A DNA stretch of 64,000 nt from Sinotaia quadrata. Lineage: Eukaryota > Mollusca > Gastropoda > Architaenioglossa > Viviparidae. The stretch spans positions 63,916,379 through 63,980,378 of the forward strand of contig CM054182.1 of assembly GCA_028829895.1 (NCBI GenBank). Reading direction: 5' to 3'. Below the pieces are notes generated by a model. It did no database searches and had not been told where the DNA came from. It saw only the letters and a list, made by a program, of their open reading frames with translations. Position numbers and translations under genes: made by a program. Shown here piece after piece: positions 47,757 through 60,112 of this stretch; within the stretch, counting starts at the first letter, position 1, and the number at the start of each line of letters is the position of its first letter.

Positions 47757-48355
47757 GCTTACAGTTTCCTGCAACAGTATTTATTAGTCCAATACATGCA
47801 CACAGCATAATAAATACAGCATATCAATTTTATGAACGTATTCACTAGAAACAATGTCACGTGTTTAACATGCTACATACGAGCATCTTAGTTCATAATT
47901 TGTAGAAACAACAGTCTACTCATATAATACATCTCTACATAAAACACAAGTATAACATATCAATAGCAAAATGCATGAAATATTTCTAAGTCCACTCTCT
48001 CTCAATAAGTCAGTTAACTCACCATTAAGCTAATGGACACCTTTCATGACCAGACTTCTTGCCATACCAAATTCAAATTGATTAGACTTTAGAATTCTTT
48101 ACAGCATGTAAACTTTTGATCTCAGCCCATTGGCTGGTCTAATTCTTGTAAATCTTAACCATTGGATAATAAAACTACTCATCCACCTGAAACTCGTTTA
48201 GATCACATCAGCGAGTCTAGCACATTCTTTACCTGAGTTGTTTACTCCAACTTTTACACTTAAAAATATCAGCACAAGCAGTGCCTAAGGTCGGGTCACT
48301 TTAACATTTAACAATTTATATAACAAGTTTAGAAATAGGGATAGGCAAATTTACT
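47757..48355 (-). mobile_element. Dispersed 0.6-kb repeat, minus-oriented copy, inserted into a minisatellite
   Basis: It is the inverted partner of 46014-46585, so the two could fold into a long stem around a 1.2-kb loop. On both sides it is bounded by the same tandem repeat (ACCACTTAGTTCTATTTAT), so it was inserted into, or the array grew around, this copy. Confidence 0.65.
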
Positions 48356-48360
48356 CTGAC

Positions 48361-48795
48361 ACACACCACTTAGTTCTATTTATCTTCAAAACACCACTTA
48401 ATTGTATTTATATTCAAAACACCACCTTTTTCTACTTATTTTCAAAACACCACTTAGTTCTATTTATTTTCAAAACACCAACTAGTTCAATTTCTTTTCT
48501 AAACAGCACTTAGTTCTATTTATTGTCAAAAGTCAACCACCTAGTTCTATTTATTTTCAAAACACTAGCTAGTTATATTTCTTTTCAAAACACCACTTAG
48601 TTCTATTTATTTTCAAAAATCAACCACCTGATTCTATTTACTTTCAAAATACCACCTAGTTTTTCTTTTCTAAACACTATCTAGTTCTATTTATTTTCTA
48701 AACACCACCAAGTTCTATTTATTTTTAAAAATCAACCACCTAGTTCTATTTATTTTCAAACTATCTGTTAATTCTATTTATTTTGAAAACACTGT
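48361..48795. repeat. 28-bp minisatellite, right segment
   Basis: About 15 variable copies of the same unit, some with a TCAACC insertion. Confidence 0.9.
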
Positions 48796-50796
48796 ATTTA
48801 ACTCCATTCACGTTTTTTTCCCCAGTTGCATTAGTTTTGTTCTGACTGTTTCCAAGCAACGTAACTAATTCTGTTCGGATAGTTTCAACAGGAGGGTACT
48901 AAATTATTTTAGTATGCTATGTGTTTACAATATTTAGCACAGTGCTGAATTTAGTTCACTTTGTTTTTTATAATTAAGATAATAAAGAATTAGCAGTTGA
49001 ACTATGTACCATGTTTAACGTTATGTTTTATTTTTTTAAATTAAAATTTAAAAACAGAACGAACAAACATATTCCCTTGTTTTAAAATTAAGGTCAAAAG
49101 TATCATCCATATGTGTCAAGGCGCAGCCAGATATTTGATTATACAAATTGCAAAGTTTTGTTACAATAATATTGATTTATTCTACAATTATTTTTTTAAT
49201 ACCATATTTCCTTGGAATAAATATAGAAATATATAGTTTACAAAATTATTTGTGCAAAAATTTGTAAATTCTGGACCCAATATTTACGTATATAGATACT
49301 TTGTCCCTATAATGCTTGTATTAACTTCAGATAAACAACATTAATAAACCCAATAATTAAATGTTTTTGTTGATGAAACAAGTTTAATATTTTTTAAGAA
49401 AATTATTTATTATTGGCATTGCTAAACTGTCCCAAAAAGAGTGTCTGCTTTGCATTTCACAGTCTTCTTCGCTAAACACTATCATAGGTGCTGTCGGATG
49501 AAAGTTTTTTCTTTTCAGCTTTGTAATCCACATTTTTTCGTAACTTGTGATCTTTGGGAAATAAAAAAAAATGAATATTTTTAGTTTATCCAGCCATTAT
49601 GTACTGTAATATTTAACCATTTTTAATTTTTCAAACCACGCGTTTAACGCAAGACAATAATTATGTCGGACAGCGCCTGCGGATTGTAGTTCCATGTCGT
49701 GACGTCACAATGGTTGCAATGGTAAGTCAGTCTCGCAAATGAATGAGAGCTCTGATTTAAGAAATATTGACTTTCAGTACCAAACAAATGCATTGATACA
49801 AATGTCTGAAAGTTTAAATTTTGCAGTCTTGATTCTAAGAATGGGAATTACTAATTTCATCTGGATTTATTATCTGTGGCTGGTCTGTATTCCATTTCAC
49901 CTGGATTTAAACATGCATGTATTTACATATACTGTGTATTTTATTTAACAGACGTCGTGTTTACCATTTTTATTTCGAACAGCCAGGCCAAGTAACAAGT
50001 GTAATGTTATTTCTGGTCATTTTCAATGGAGCTGTTTAATGCCTCCATCCACCATCACCTCCACCAAAACCCACCACCACCGCACTCATACTCATCACAG
50101 TGAGTTATGATCTCATACTGAGTATTACAGTGTTTTAAGGATATTAATTTATATAGGAGTTTCAAGGTGTTTTCAGACAGAATTGAGAAATAAAAGTAGG
50201 AACTTAATAGTTACAAAGAATTTTAACAATATTTTCTGGATGTTTTCATATAAAGTACTCTTTCTTACTGTTGTATATAATTCTTTGTTTAACATGGGCT
50301 TGCTTATCATTTTGTCAGTCTCTCTCTCTCTCTAATATATATGTATAACCATATATAATGTAACAACTGCATTCCTCTCCTAAAATAATTACATGTATCC
50401 GAGTTAAACAATATTGTTTCTGTGTTTAGGTTCTTTCTGTTTGAAGAAAGTTTCATATTGTACTGTAAATCATAATAGTTCTATTTAATGATTAGAAATA
50501 AAATAAATAAAAAGCCCACATACATTTAAATACAATTTCTGTATGTCAGAACATAATTGAATTATCAATATTAATTAAGAAATATTTATTACATCAAAAC
50601 TATTTGGACAAGTAAATATATACATAACATTTAAAAGCACAAAAAGTACTTTTGCAGAAAGAAACGAACATGTATTTCTTAACAAGATCGTACATATATA
50701 AGCTGTATAAATCGATGAATATTACTAAAAGCAAAAACTAAAAACAAAATGCATAGATAGATTTGCTTTCACCACACACTAAAACGACCACGTACT
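48796..50796. other. Long AT-rich stretch without a supported gene
   Basis: A CRE-like palindrome GTGACGTCAC at 49699, followed by ATGGTTGCAATG|GTAAGT, could mark a promoter and tiny first exon. The 69-codon frame at 49739 is weak. Confidence 0.3.
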
Positions 50797-50799
50797 CAT

Positions 50800-50862
<63 letters not shown>
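50797..50862. repeat. (CA)n microsatellite
   Basis: About 60 bp of CA; a GT-rich tract follows at 51040-51070. Confidence 0.96.
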
Positions 50863-50864
<2 letters not shown>

Positions 50865-51079
50865 GTTCATATCAATTTACCTATGACATTTTGTTCTTGA
50901 TGTTTACAGACAGAAAAAAGAGAAATATGTCGACATCCTTAATTAGAAGTATCAACGCTGCAATTGAAGAGCAGTCAATCAGTGATAAAAATAAATTAAA
51001 TAAATCTGTAAATGGGCAATCGCTTTATGCATATAGTGTGTGTGTATGTGTGTGTGTGTGTGTGCACGTTTGTGCATTT

Positions 51080-52050
51080 TATATGTTAAACTTTAGTACT
51101 TGTAAACAACAGCAATAACTGTCATAAATCATCTTAACTTTCTGCTCAGCATTGCCCCAAATCAACAACTTTTTATTTATAGGTATTTAATCTTTTAAAA
51201 ACCAACCCACCCTTACACACATTCGATCAAACAACGGTTCATATGTGGACAATCATTCCAATTGACTTCAAGATTAAATATCTCAAAGATTCAATCCCTT
51301 GAAACCCTCTGTCTGCCAGTCAGATAGGAATATCTTACCAGTTTGTCTATTACATAAGCATACGACCATCTATAAATACGTGTACTAAAAAAATATAATA
51401 TGTTGGATCATAATAATACACATGTAACAAAAGCATGTATTGATGCCAGAAATAATATGCTGCACTACCCACACTACTGAGAAAGACTGAAGATGCACCT
51501 TGAATTACCTCCTCGAGAGCATTTATTCAGTGTCTTAGTCACGTGAGCAAGAAGACTAGTATCGGAGAGTAGGATTTCCACATAAATTATCATTTGGTTA
51601 AATGCTTACTAATCAAACACTGTGATTGCATGATTTCCTCATAAAACTCTCATATATTAAAAAATCAAATCGGAGTAGAGGTCTAATTAATGAATCACAT
51701 TTTAAAAATCAGTTTACTGACGAGGGCATGTAAATTTCAGTGACAATCACTTATAGGTCAAAAAGGTCAAGTTCTACATTTTTAAATCAGCGCATTACTC
51801 TTAGATCATAAGTTCTGAGGCAATAGCGACGATTATATCCCAGACTGAGTTCTAAACCTTTCCGGTAAGGATCGACGTCGGCACTAGGCTGCAAGAGCCG
51901 GACGATGGCATCAGGTGCGTGAACTACTCCTGTACGAGACTCCGAACGATCACACCCGTCTTTGTGGGTTTAGAGCTACATGCATTCATCGCGGCATGAT
52001 GTTCAGTTTCCTAAACAGTTTTCTTTTCACGATCCTTTCCGCTTTTTATT
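51080..52050. other. Stretch downstream of gene A
   Basis: AATAAA on the minus strand at 52045 is the nearest good poly(A) signal for gene A. A GC-richer patch lies at 51860-51990; no gene assigned. Confidence 0.35.
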
Positions 52051-52461
52051 TTTTTTGACAGGCTTAACGTCGGTGCCATGATCGCCCCTGTTATGCATCT
52101 CGTGTTTATCATGGCTTGTGTTTGGCATGCGACAGTCCTGGGCTTCGAAAAATATTCGACTGTCAGGCCGTACACGATTGGGGTTCGAATACATGGTCAC
52201 ATTTTAATCTTTTCTACCTGATGTCAAAGTCACGTACTCACTCGAAGCCGCAGTCCATTTGCCCGATAGCGACTTGATATTTCTTTAAAGGAACTGGTGA
52301 TGACGACTGCCAAGATGCATTTTGGTACGGTATATAGACTTGAGAGCAAGATTAGCAAGATTATTTTTTCACCCTGTCCGTATGGTGTCACTGAGTGCAC
52401 GATATCTGCATTTGGATAGGAAGGACTCAGAACAGAACCCGGATTACCAAGCGAAGAAACT

Positions 52462-52617
52462 CTACGTCTTTGGTTTGAAAGTCATTCGTGGGTCTTTGCC
52501 ACAATCGACATTTTTGATGCCATTCAATTTGACCTTGACCGTATGTTTTGGGGAAACTTCTTTCACAAGAGCGGGTACTATACTGTCAGCAAGGTCATCC
52601 GTAGTGTATAAAAAAAA
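52462..52617 (-). other. Coding-like block in frame just after the gene A stop
   Basis: Directly after the TAG the same frame stays open for 51 codons to a second TAG. Its codons show a marked purine-any-pyrimidine bias (DDLADSIV, KHTVKVKLNG, DPRMTFKPKT). Options are stop readthrough, an extra exon reached through the GTAAGG donor, a degraded C-terminus, or chance. The opposite strand is also open here. Confidence 0.3.
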
Positions 52618-53074
52618 CTATAAATAGACAGCTGGGGTCCTTACGTAGTTCTGTGGGCTGGGATTCCTCAGGGTGATTTTAGCCACAGAACTGGATGGCA
52701 TATAGACAGAGTGGATGGGCGATTTGTTAGTGGGAGACATGGCTCCCCTATCACCAGCATTTTCTTTTGCCGGCTCTCTCCACTTTGCACCCTTAAAGTC
52801 ATGTGCCCTCAAGTATTCCGTCAAGTCTTTACCTGGTCTGGTTTGAGATGGCTTTTGTACGAAGCCTGGAATATTGATTTCAGATTTAGTTTGAATGCAG
52901 GTGTTGACATGAGATTCTTTCAGCCGCTTCTTTCCGTGACGAGTCAGCTGACTGTCATCATTGAAAAGGTCAGAGCCAACAATTTGTCTGCCATTGTAAA
53001 CTTGCAAGGAACTTGGACTTTCTGTGAAGGCCCTCAGTATGGATTTTGCAGAATGTTCTTTTGATGCAGCAATA
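52618..53074 (-). CDS. Gene A, apparent last coding exon
   Basis: The acceptor is GGATAACAG at 53075, after a pyrimidine-rich stretch. One base completes the split codon from exon 2, then 151 residues lead to TAG at 52618. The product is hydrophilic and basic, with KRLKESH, EYLRAHDFKGAKW and a Ser/Pro-rich end (LRNPSPQNY); no membrane segment. It would be the C-terminal tail of the two-pass membrane protein. A GTAAGG donor-like site lies seven codons before the stop, so a longer splice form is possible. AATAAA on the minus strand at 52045-52050 would give a 3' UTR of about 0.6 kb. No family recognised. Confidence 0.5.
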
Positions 53075-54951
53075 CTGTTATCCCTTCATGAAATAAACAC
53101 ACAGAAAAGAGACTAAAAAAAATTAAGACATTTCCTTTATAAAAAATCAGCTATTCTACAAGAAAGTAGTTTAATCTGCTACTGTTAAGTGTAAGGTAAT
53201 AAAATTGTCAGGATATTTATAAATTTCGCCCAGATCCCATCGATAAATATTACAAAGAAATATAGAAAGAATAAAATTTAGATGTAAGAAATGTATAAGA
53301 AATAAAATCTAAATACAGATGTAAGAGTGATACTAGTGCAAGCACACAAACACGTTTGATGTAGCTATTGAATCACCAGTAATACAGAATGGATGTTTTC
53401 TGGGTCATAAGAGTGGGCTAGTTAAATTAAATGTATTTTTCCCCAGCAAATACAACCTTGGTTGCCATGGTCAAATGGAAATCTGACCAGTCAATTATAG
53501 TAAACATGCATAAGTGTAGAGAGAGATAACCTGACCATAAATATTCCTGAATGAAGGTAGGGATGTGGGAAGACTTGTAAGTCCATTGCTAATCCTATGG
53601 GTGAAGTTGTGGGATGTGGCCCTGACCCTTAGGTCTCTAAATAGTCTTTAAATAGGGGAGTAAACCTAAGCCATGTGCTTTATCTCACCATCCAAGGCAC
53701 ATGTCCATATGTGTAGCGAGAAGACCAGATTCCAAAGTAATGGAGTTCTGTATGAATTTATAGCCAGAAGGCTTGAAAAGAGAGAGTATGAGATTTTTAA
53801 GGAAATCCATGGGCTGTTGTTACAGATGACTTTGATCCTTAGTTTTGCTAAATGAAGGGATAGTTGCGTTTTATAATATTTTATGATTAATAATTTTGTA
53901 TAAAGTATAATTATGATAATTTGTTATGTATAATTAATTTATGTTTATTTCAGGGTAGTAAAATTGTGCTCAGAGAAAATAATTTAGCCTTTATATAAGG
54001 AGCACTATGTAGTCAACATTAGCAGTCTTTGATCACTGCTTTTATTAATTGCAGGGTTGTGTGTGTTTGGTCTCATCACATCTTATCTTCTTGTTTTGCA
54101 GCATCATGTTGCTTGAGTGCATCAGTTGCTAATTTGTACGAATGCTGCACTATGTCTCCTTGTGAACTGAGGAGTCTACCTAGACTCAGACAGTTAAGAG
54201 CGCCAGTGACAACACTGAGACTCCACCAGTGTAACTTAGATAAATAAAACAGTACATTGGCCAGGAGTGTGGAAACGGTTTGAGACCATGTAAAAACATT
54301 CTATTAACAGTGTACTATTAGAAACTTTGTGTGAACATATTGATAATTAATCAAGGACCTAGAAGAGAATCTATAGACTTGGTCAGGGAAAATCTAATTA
54401 GCTAGGGAAAGTTAAGTTTTCTCTGATAGATATCGTGAGAATTGTACTGTGGATTTGTAATTGATTGTTGTTTTTTATTATATTTTATTGTTTATTTTTT
54501 AATATAAATATTTCATTAATTTGCACCTGTCTTGCGTTATTTCTTATCATCTTCATTTCATGTAAAATCCATTAATTGTAGTCATTGTATATGTCTAATG
54601 TGTCTATTGTCTGTCTCTATATGTGAGAAATTCCTTCCTCTGGGAGTGAGCGAACCACTGGAATGGTTGACCTCAATTGTTGCATAATTCGTATTGTCCT
54701 TCTTTACGGGGTACCAACGAAAATAAAAACCAGCAACAACACTGCAGCTCAAAATGAGCCAGATGCATATGCATTAAGTCAAAATTCCTGTGGACAATGG
54801 TGCTGCAAACATTTAACCCTCTTAATAAATATATTTATAACACAACTTTGCTACTAGTACTGTCTATATATAATGCAAACCTATTTCGGAAATATCTGCA
54901 TTATTTCTTTTTCATGCAGCCCTTAATGCTTATACATTGGCAGACACACAT

Positions 54952-55030
<79 letters not shown>

Positions 55031-55428
55031 CACATGTATATTTATTCAGCAACTGATTTATTAAACAATACAAATCCTAGAGCAAAATGTCAGTGGAGTT
55101 AACAGTGATAAGCCCACCAACCAATTATATTCTGAAAAGCAAGCATATTATTTAAAACTTAGGAATGTCAGAAGAAAGAAAATAAACATTATTTTATACA
55201 GTGATATTAGACATGAATGATGAATTGCATTTACACACATTGCTATATTAAAAATTAAAGAAACAAATAAATTAAATCACTAATAAAGTACACTTAAATT
55301 AAGCAGCCAGTTCACTCTACTCCAACTAACCATACTCTATTTTAAATTTTATTTCTTTATATTTCTTTTTTTTAAATTGTCATAAACTCCTGTCACTGTT
55401 AAAATGAGTATACATTTAGACTGTATAC
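53075..55428. other. Presumed intron of gene A with microsatellite
   Basis: Between gene A exons 3 and 2. Short plus-strand frames at 53673 and 54029 lack support. Confidence 0.45.
54946..55032. repeat. (CA)n(CGCA)n microsatellite
   Basis: A CA run passes into about ten CGCA units. Confidence 0.96.
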
Positions 55429-56496
55429 CTTTGGATTTGTGTAGTGTTTCCACCAGTCCCCCCATACTCCAGCCCTTGCAGCTTGTTGCTCATGCTCCAT
55501 GATTTTGGTTTGGAGTCATGATTGGGCTGATTGATTTTCTTTGAGAAATCATTCTCAGTGAGTGATACAGGCAAGCAGGTTTCTGACTCCTTAACCACCA
55601 GAGATTTACTTTCTTGCAGACATGGGGGCAGAAGAAGTTTCCTGTCTCCTGATCTTGAGAGAATGACTCAGAGCCTCTGACTGAGCTAAGGAGGCTGCCA
55701 CTATGTGTCCAACATACCTCTCAGGAAACTCAATATAAACCAAATGCGGATGTGTGCTGCATGGTTCCTGTATTGCAGCTTGAGTGAACTCATCTGAATG
55801 ATCTCCCTTGAATTCTTTTGGAGAGCTGTGGAGGGACTCTGAAGAAGATGAAAAAGATGAAGTTGAGTCTATCTGATGAAGTGCGGCAGGTGCTGTAGCT
55901 CCAGAAGACTGGTATGATAGTACATTTGAATATGAACTGATTTTCATATCTTGACTGATGACTTTCGCATCTTTGACTACCTTCTTAGTATGGATGATTT
56001 TTAACCCATTGTCTCTTGTGTCTTTGGTAGTCGTCTGTAACCCTGACCTCTGAATTGTGCTTGTTTCATCTAGAAGACTATTGACCTCCAGTAGAGCAAA
56101 GCTGGTTCCAAGAGTGGTCAGGTTTGATTCTGATTTTTGAAAGGGGTGCAGTGACGCTAACAAAGCTGCAGAAGAAAAGTCAGCATGAAAATGGGGGATC
56201 TTGGGGGGCTCGGCGTCGCCTACCTTTTCATATGTTGAAGAATTATCTTGAGACGCAGGCAATTCCGGATGTACGGGCGACTGTAGAGGTCTGTTGCTAA
56301 GCTGTTGTTGTGCAGATGATTGAAGGTCATAATTGGGTGCATCTACGGATCCCATGCCGACTTCCTGATATTCTGAAGTGTGGTATGAGTCATTGCAGAC
56401 TGGAAGCGAAACCACGCTGCCTAAGTTGGTTTTGTACGAGACTGTCCACATGTCGCTGGTGATTGAGCCAGGGTAAACACGAGTTCTCAGCCTCGC
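55429..56496 (-). CDS. Gene A, internal exon 2: long Ser-rich cytoplasmic tail, with frame or donor ambiguity
   Basis: The acceptor is TTATGACAG|GCGAGG at 56497, joining in phase 0 to the upstream membrane exon. The frame runs 296 residues (55606-56496): basic ARLRTR, then a low-complexity tail rich in S, T and Q, with a run of serines near STSSFSSSSESLHSS. It stops at 55606-55608 (TAA). A second frame, shifted by one base and equally protein-like (KESETCLPVSLTENDF), is open through the same spot to a very good donor CAAAG|GTATAC at 55428. Either one base is extra (for example in the C5 run at about 55621-55630, as an assembly error or real mutation), or the exon ends at the weaker donor AGAAA|GTAAAT (exon end 55610). 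Both endings leave two bases and fit the next exon's phase. No known domain. Confidence 0.55.
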
Positions 56497-56570
56497 CTGT
56501 CATAATAATAGTGTTAGAATGCATTCAGGACTGCTGATTAATTTATCCTCCCCAGGAAATTGTCTTTACC

Positions 56571-56755
56571 TCTCTATTTGTGAATTATCTATTTATTTAT
56601 GTTGTCGTGTGTGTCTATGTGCGATTGTGTCTGAAGGTACTTCTCTGTCTATATCTTTGTATGTGTGAATTATCTATTTATTTATGTTGTTGTGTGTGTC
56701 TATGTGCGATTGTGTGTGAAGGTACTTCTCTGTCTATATCTTCGTATGTGTGAAT
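56571..56755. repeat. About 90-bp tandem duplication
   Basis: Two copies containing GTGAATTATCTATTTATTTA and GAAGGTACTTCTCTGTCTAT, separated only by small differences. It lies just inside the gene A intron. Confidence 0.88.
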
Positions 56756-56956
56756 TAAGCAAGTGTCCGTGAATGTACGAGTGACATTAGTTGTGCATCT
56801 GTGTATGTTTGTGTATATGTATATCTGTGTACGTGCTGTTATCTAGATTATTTTTGTGCTTTAGACTTGTAACTAGATGCACGCATGCGTGCATCAATTT
56901 ATTCGTATGCAGCCTTACGTACTAGGTACTAGTATAAAATAAAATGCGTATATGCA

Positions 56957-56958
<2 letters not shown>

Positions 56959-56998
<40 letters not shown>

Positions 56999-57025
56999 CC
57001 ACACACACATATATATATATATATT
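56959..57025. repeat. (CT)n, (CA)n and (AT)n microsatellite
   Basis: Three simple repeats in succession within the gene A intron. Confidence 0.94.
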
Positions 57026-57078
57026 ATATAGTTATATTCCTATACAGTAATGCGCATACATAACAGGCATATACATAT

Positions 57079-58683
57079 TGTTACGTTTCCAGTATTTATT
57101 TATAGACCCTGCCTAGAATAATTAAGGACCTTAAAGATAATTAATTCCTTCTCTCATATCCTATGCAGACTGGTTGCTCAACTTATCATTTGACTAGTTT
57201 AAAAGTGTGTCTTGTAGTGCAGACGACAAATTTACAAACTGATAAATTGCGAACGTTAGCTAGATTGAAATCGTTAAGTTCCTCTAAATTAATATGCATT
57301 CGTTATTATCATTCAGCTCATCCGCCCCCATTCAATCTAAGAAAAATCTATAGGTCTGTTATGCATAAAAATTAACTACTAAGAGGTTTAACAATGAAAA
57401 TAAGATTTAATAAGGTTTTAACAAGTTAACAATAATCAAATACGAGTGCGAATAGTCTATTTCTCAATTCTTTGCACGTACGTGCTTTATCGTTCTACGC
57501 GAAGAGATAGCCAAATGTTTCCATATGATTATTGGATTGACTGAGGAATACTCAGCTGAATTGTCTGTACTCGCTGGTCTCTTTTATCCAGTCCGCCCGT
57601 CTCACGGAGTCACTCTTAGCGGCGAAGCACGTGGCTTACAGGAAAAGGTGTCCCTTTTATGTCGCTAGTGAACTTGAGTTTTCAGTGGCATGGACTCTTG
57701 GAATAATAGAACTCACACATAGAGCTCAACCAGTTCGTACCGGTCTTCGGTGAAGACAAAGACAACTTGTCCAATTCAAAGATGCGGACAACAAGCAAGG
57801 CAAGGTAAAGCAAAACCAAGCCCCAAAGAACAGAACCGACCTGAGGAAAGTAAACGTGTCCTAATATAGTTTCTGATAACACGTTCCCTACTCAAGCACG
57901 TCCCAGTTTAATGCTCTGAATTAGAAATTCGACCTCGCGTCGTTTACAATTAGATTTAGAAAAAATGTAATCTTCTCACGCATGTTTCATTTAACAGCAT
58001 GACGTATGAATCATAAAAATAGTTACAACGTTAAATTAATGTTCATACAAAAGGGGTGATTCAAACAGCAAAGCGCTTCACAATTTACAATTAAAATTAC
58101 ACGCAATAATTGAATTACATGAGAAATTCATATCGAGCACAGGCATTCTGGCTCTTAGTGAATTAAAACAATATAAATTAAAGTTACAATGGAAAAGAGT
58201 TACAATAAATTTATATTCCATAACTTATAGGTTTTCAGTCATTTCTCTGGACCGTGCTCAAGCATATATGGAAATAATATAATACATAGCACAAATACAT
58301 ACATAGTCAAGATATACAGTATACAATTAGATAAAATGGTACCTTTATGAGAAGTCGAAGTGTATGATTCTCATCTGACTCGCCGGCTGTCGCATGACCC
58401 GAGTAGCTTACGTGGTGACGGTAGCTAATTGTATCTCGCAGTAAAGGAGCGAAAGCATGCACCCACATTTATAGAAAAGCATAAAGCATATCACGTGACT
58501 GATCGCGTGGTATGTAGTTGATTCTAGAACCTAGACAATGGGCCTAAAGTTACATAACGTCTTGACCTGTTCTGGAAGCATCTCGATAGGAGAGAGCTTT
58601 GAACAAAGGGTTTTCAAATCTCAATATTTGAAGTAAACAGACAAGTAGGTCACCAAGTCGGACATTTTTATCAGACTGTGACA
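57079..58683 (+). mobile_element. Dispersed repeat copy 1, possible solo LTR
   Basis: From TGTTACGTTTCCAG this stretch matches 62998-64000 in the same direction for about 1 kb with visible divergence (shared CAGACTGGTTGCTCAA, TTACAATTAGATTTAGAAAA, CATATCGAGC). A possible end is TGTGACA at 58683, with CATAT on both sides (57074-57078 and 58684-58688). That would make a 1,605-bp TG...CA unit with a 5-bp duplication, as for a solo LTR. The flanks are low-complexity, so the end is uncertain. It lies in the intron between gene A exons 1 and 2. It is unrelated to the LTR at 23.9 kb. Confidence 0.5.
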
Positions 58684-58735
58684 CATATACATTTGCGCAA
58701 AGGCATATGCATATATCCATCAGTGCATACACTTT

Positions 58736-58975
58736 CACATATTAACACATTCGTACATATTAGCACATACGTACATATTAGCACATACGTACATAACACA
58801 TTCGTACATATTAACACATTCGTACATATTAGCACATACGTACATATTAGCACATACGTACATAACACATTCGTACATATTAGCACATACGTACATAACA
58901 CATTCGTACATATTAACACATTCGTACATATTAACACATACGTACATATTAACACATTCGTACATATTTACGCAT
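58736..58975. repeat. About 18-bp minisatellite
   Basis: Variants of CGTACATATTAACACATT and CGTACATATTAGCACATA, with short CGTACATAACACATT units. Frames on both strands are artefacts. Confidence 0.92.
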
Positions 58976-59060
58976 GCAAACGTATGACACGCACGTGCAC
59001 GGCCCGTACACAAACGCAGGTCAGACCTGGACTGCTACTACCCATTCCGCACTTGCTGAC

Positions 59061-59358
59061 CTTATAAGTGAGGACGATGCCCACTAACAGCATCAGGCTA
59101 GGGATCGCCAGGAACAGCATCCCAACGATGTGCATGGGGCTATACTTCTTGAAACCTGTCTGGTCACTCAGCGGCACAAACGATATCATGATGCCTGGCA
59201 CAAACAAGGGCAAGGAAAACCTGATCATACAAGGCCCCAACGTGTCTTGGAAGTCGTGCCCGCGCATTCTTTCAACATATTTGTTCAGGTTCACTCGCAG
59301 ACTGCTCTGCTGGAGTTCCATGATTTCAGATCCAAAACTTTGAACTGGCGTTACTGAT
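59061..59358 (-). CDS. Gene A, internal exon 1: two-helix membrane segment
   Basis: A minus-strand exon of 298 bp. The acceptor is AATACCAG after a strong T-rich tract (59359-59390); the donor is TATAAG|GTCAGC at 59060. The first base completes a split codon, then 99 codons follow, ending in phase 0. Predicted helices are at about residues 42-63 (after GPCMIRFSLP) and 75-98 (MHIVGMLFLAIPSLML), joined by a short polar loop; the segment before helix 1 is amphipathic and charged. Phase 0 matches the next exon at 56496, where positively charged residues (ARLRTR) follow helix 2, consistent with a cytoplasmic tail. The first coding exon is not identified upstream. I do not recognise the family; a TMEM-type two-pass protein is a fair description. 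Confidence 0.6.
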
Positions 59359-59752
59359 CTGGTATTGGAAAAAACAAAACAACAAGGCATGATTGCTAGT
59401 GGAAACTGGGTTCTAGACGATTTTCTCTTTCCACGCACGCCCAAGTTTTAATTCAAAAATTCATCGAGACGATTATTGTGATTCCTCATTATCATAGACA
59501 ACGATTCCAGAAAAGAAATGTCTTTCCAGGGCTTTTGCTTCTGTTATTGATCTGAGATGAAAAGGGGTGATATTTATTTTATAAAAAGAATATTCTATTA
59601 ATTTCCACCTCTATGTGTTTATCATCCTCTCCACCCCCACCCCGTTCCTTCCAACTCCCGAGTCTTCCGAGGATTATTTAATGACAGTGATCTTTGACAC
59701 CACGAAGATAACAGCATGCAGATAACGGAAAAGGAGTCATCGAGTTAACAAC

Positions 59753-59965
59753 ACTATGTCAAATCAACACTGTCACATTAAACGCTATGTCAAATCAACA
59801 CTGTCACATTAAACGCTATGTCAAATCAACACTGTCACATTAAACGCTATGTCAAATCAACACTGTCACATTAAACGCTATGTCAAATCAACACTGTCAC
59901 ATTAAACGCTATGTCAAATCAACACTGTCACATTAAACGCTATGTCAAATCAACACTGTCACATT
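59753..59965. repeat. 31-bp minisatellite, seven copies
   Basis: The unit is CTATGTCAAATCAACACTGT plus CACATTAAACG; copies identical by eye. Confidence 0.96.
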
Positions 59966-60112
59966 ATTTAAAGAATCCCTCACAGCCTACGAAATAACAC
60001 ATTATTCAAAGCGTACCAAATAACACATTATTCAAAAGAGTCTTTTACGGCGTACCAAGCAACACATTATTTAAGAGTCCTTTACGACGTACCAAATAAC
60101 ACATAGTCAAAA
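59966..60112. repeat. About 40-bp diverged repeat
   Basis: Units contain ACCAAATAACACATTATTCA and AGAGTCTTTTACGGCGT. Confidence 0.8.

Noticed and set aside
52140..52205. tRNA or tRNA-derived SINE suggested by GGGGTTCGAATAC
   Set aside because: The B-box-like match lacks an A box at the right distance and no cloverleaf could be drawn.
52322..52627. 101-codon plus-strand frame opposite the gene A end
   Set aside because: No splice or domain support, and a different plus frame is equally open; the minus strand has better codon bias.
58678..59067. Frames of THFVHIN type on both strands
   Set aside because: They translate the 18-bp minisatellite.
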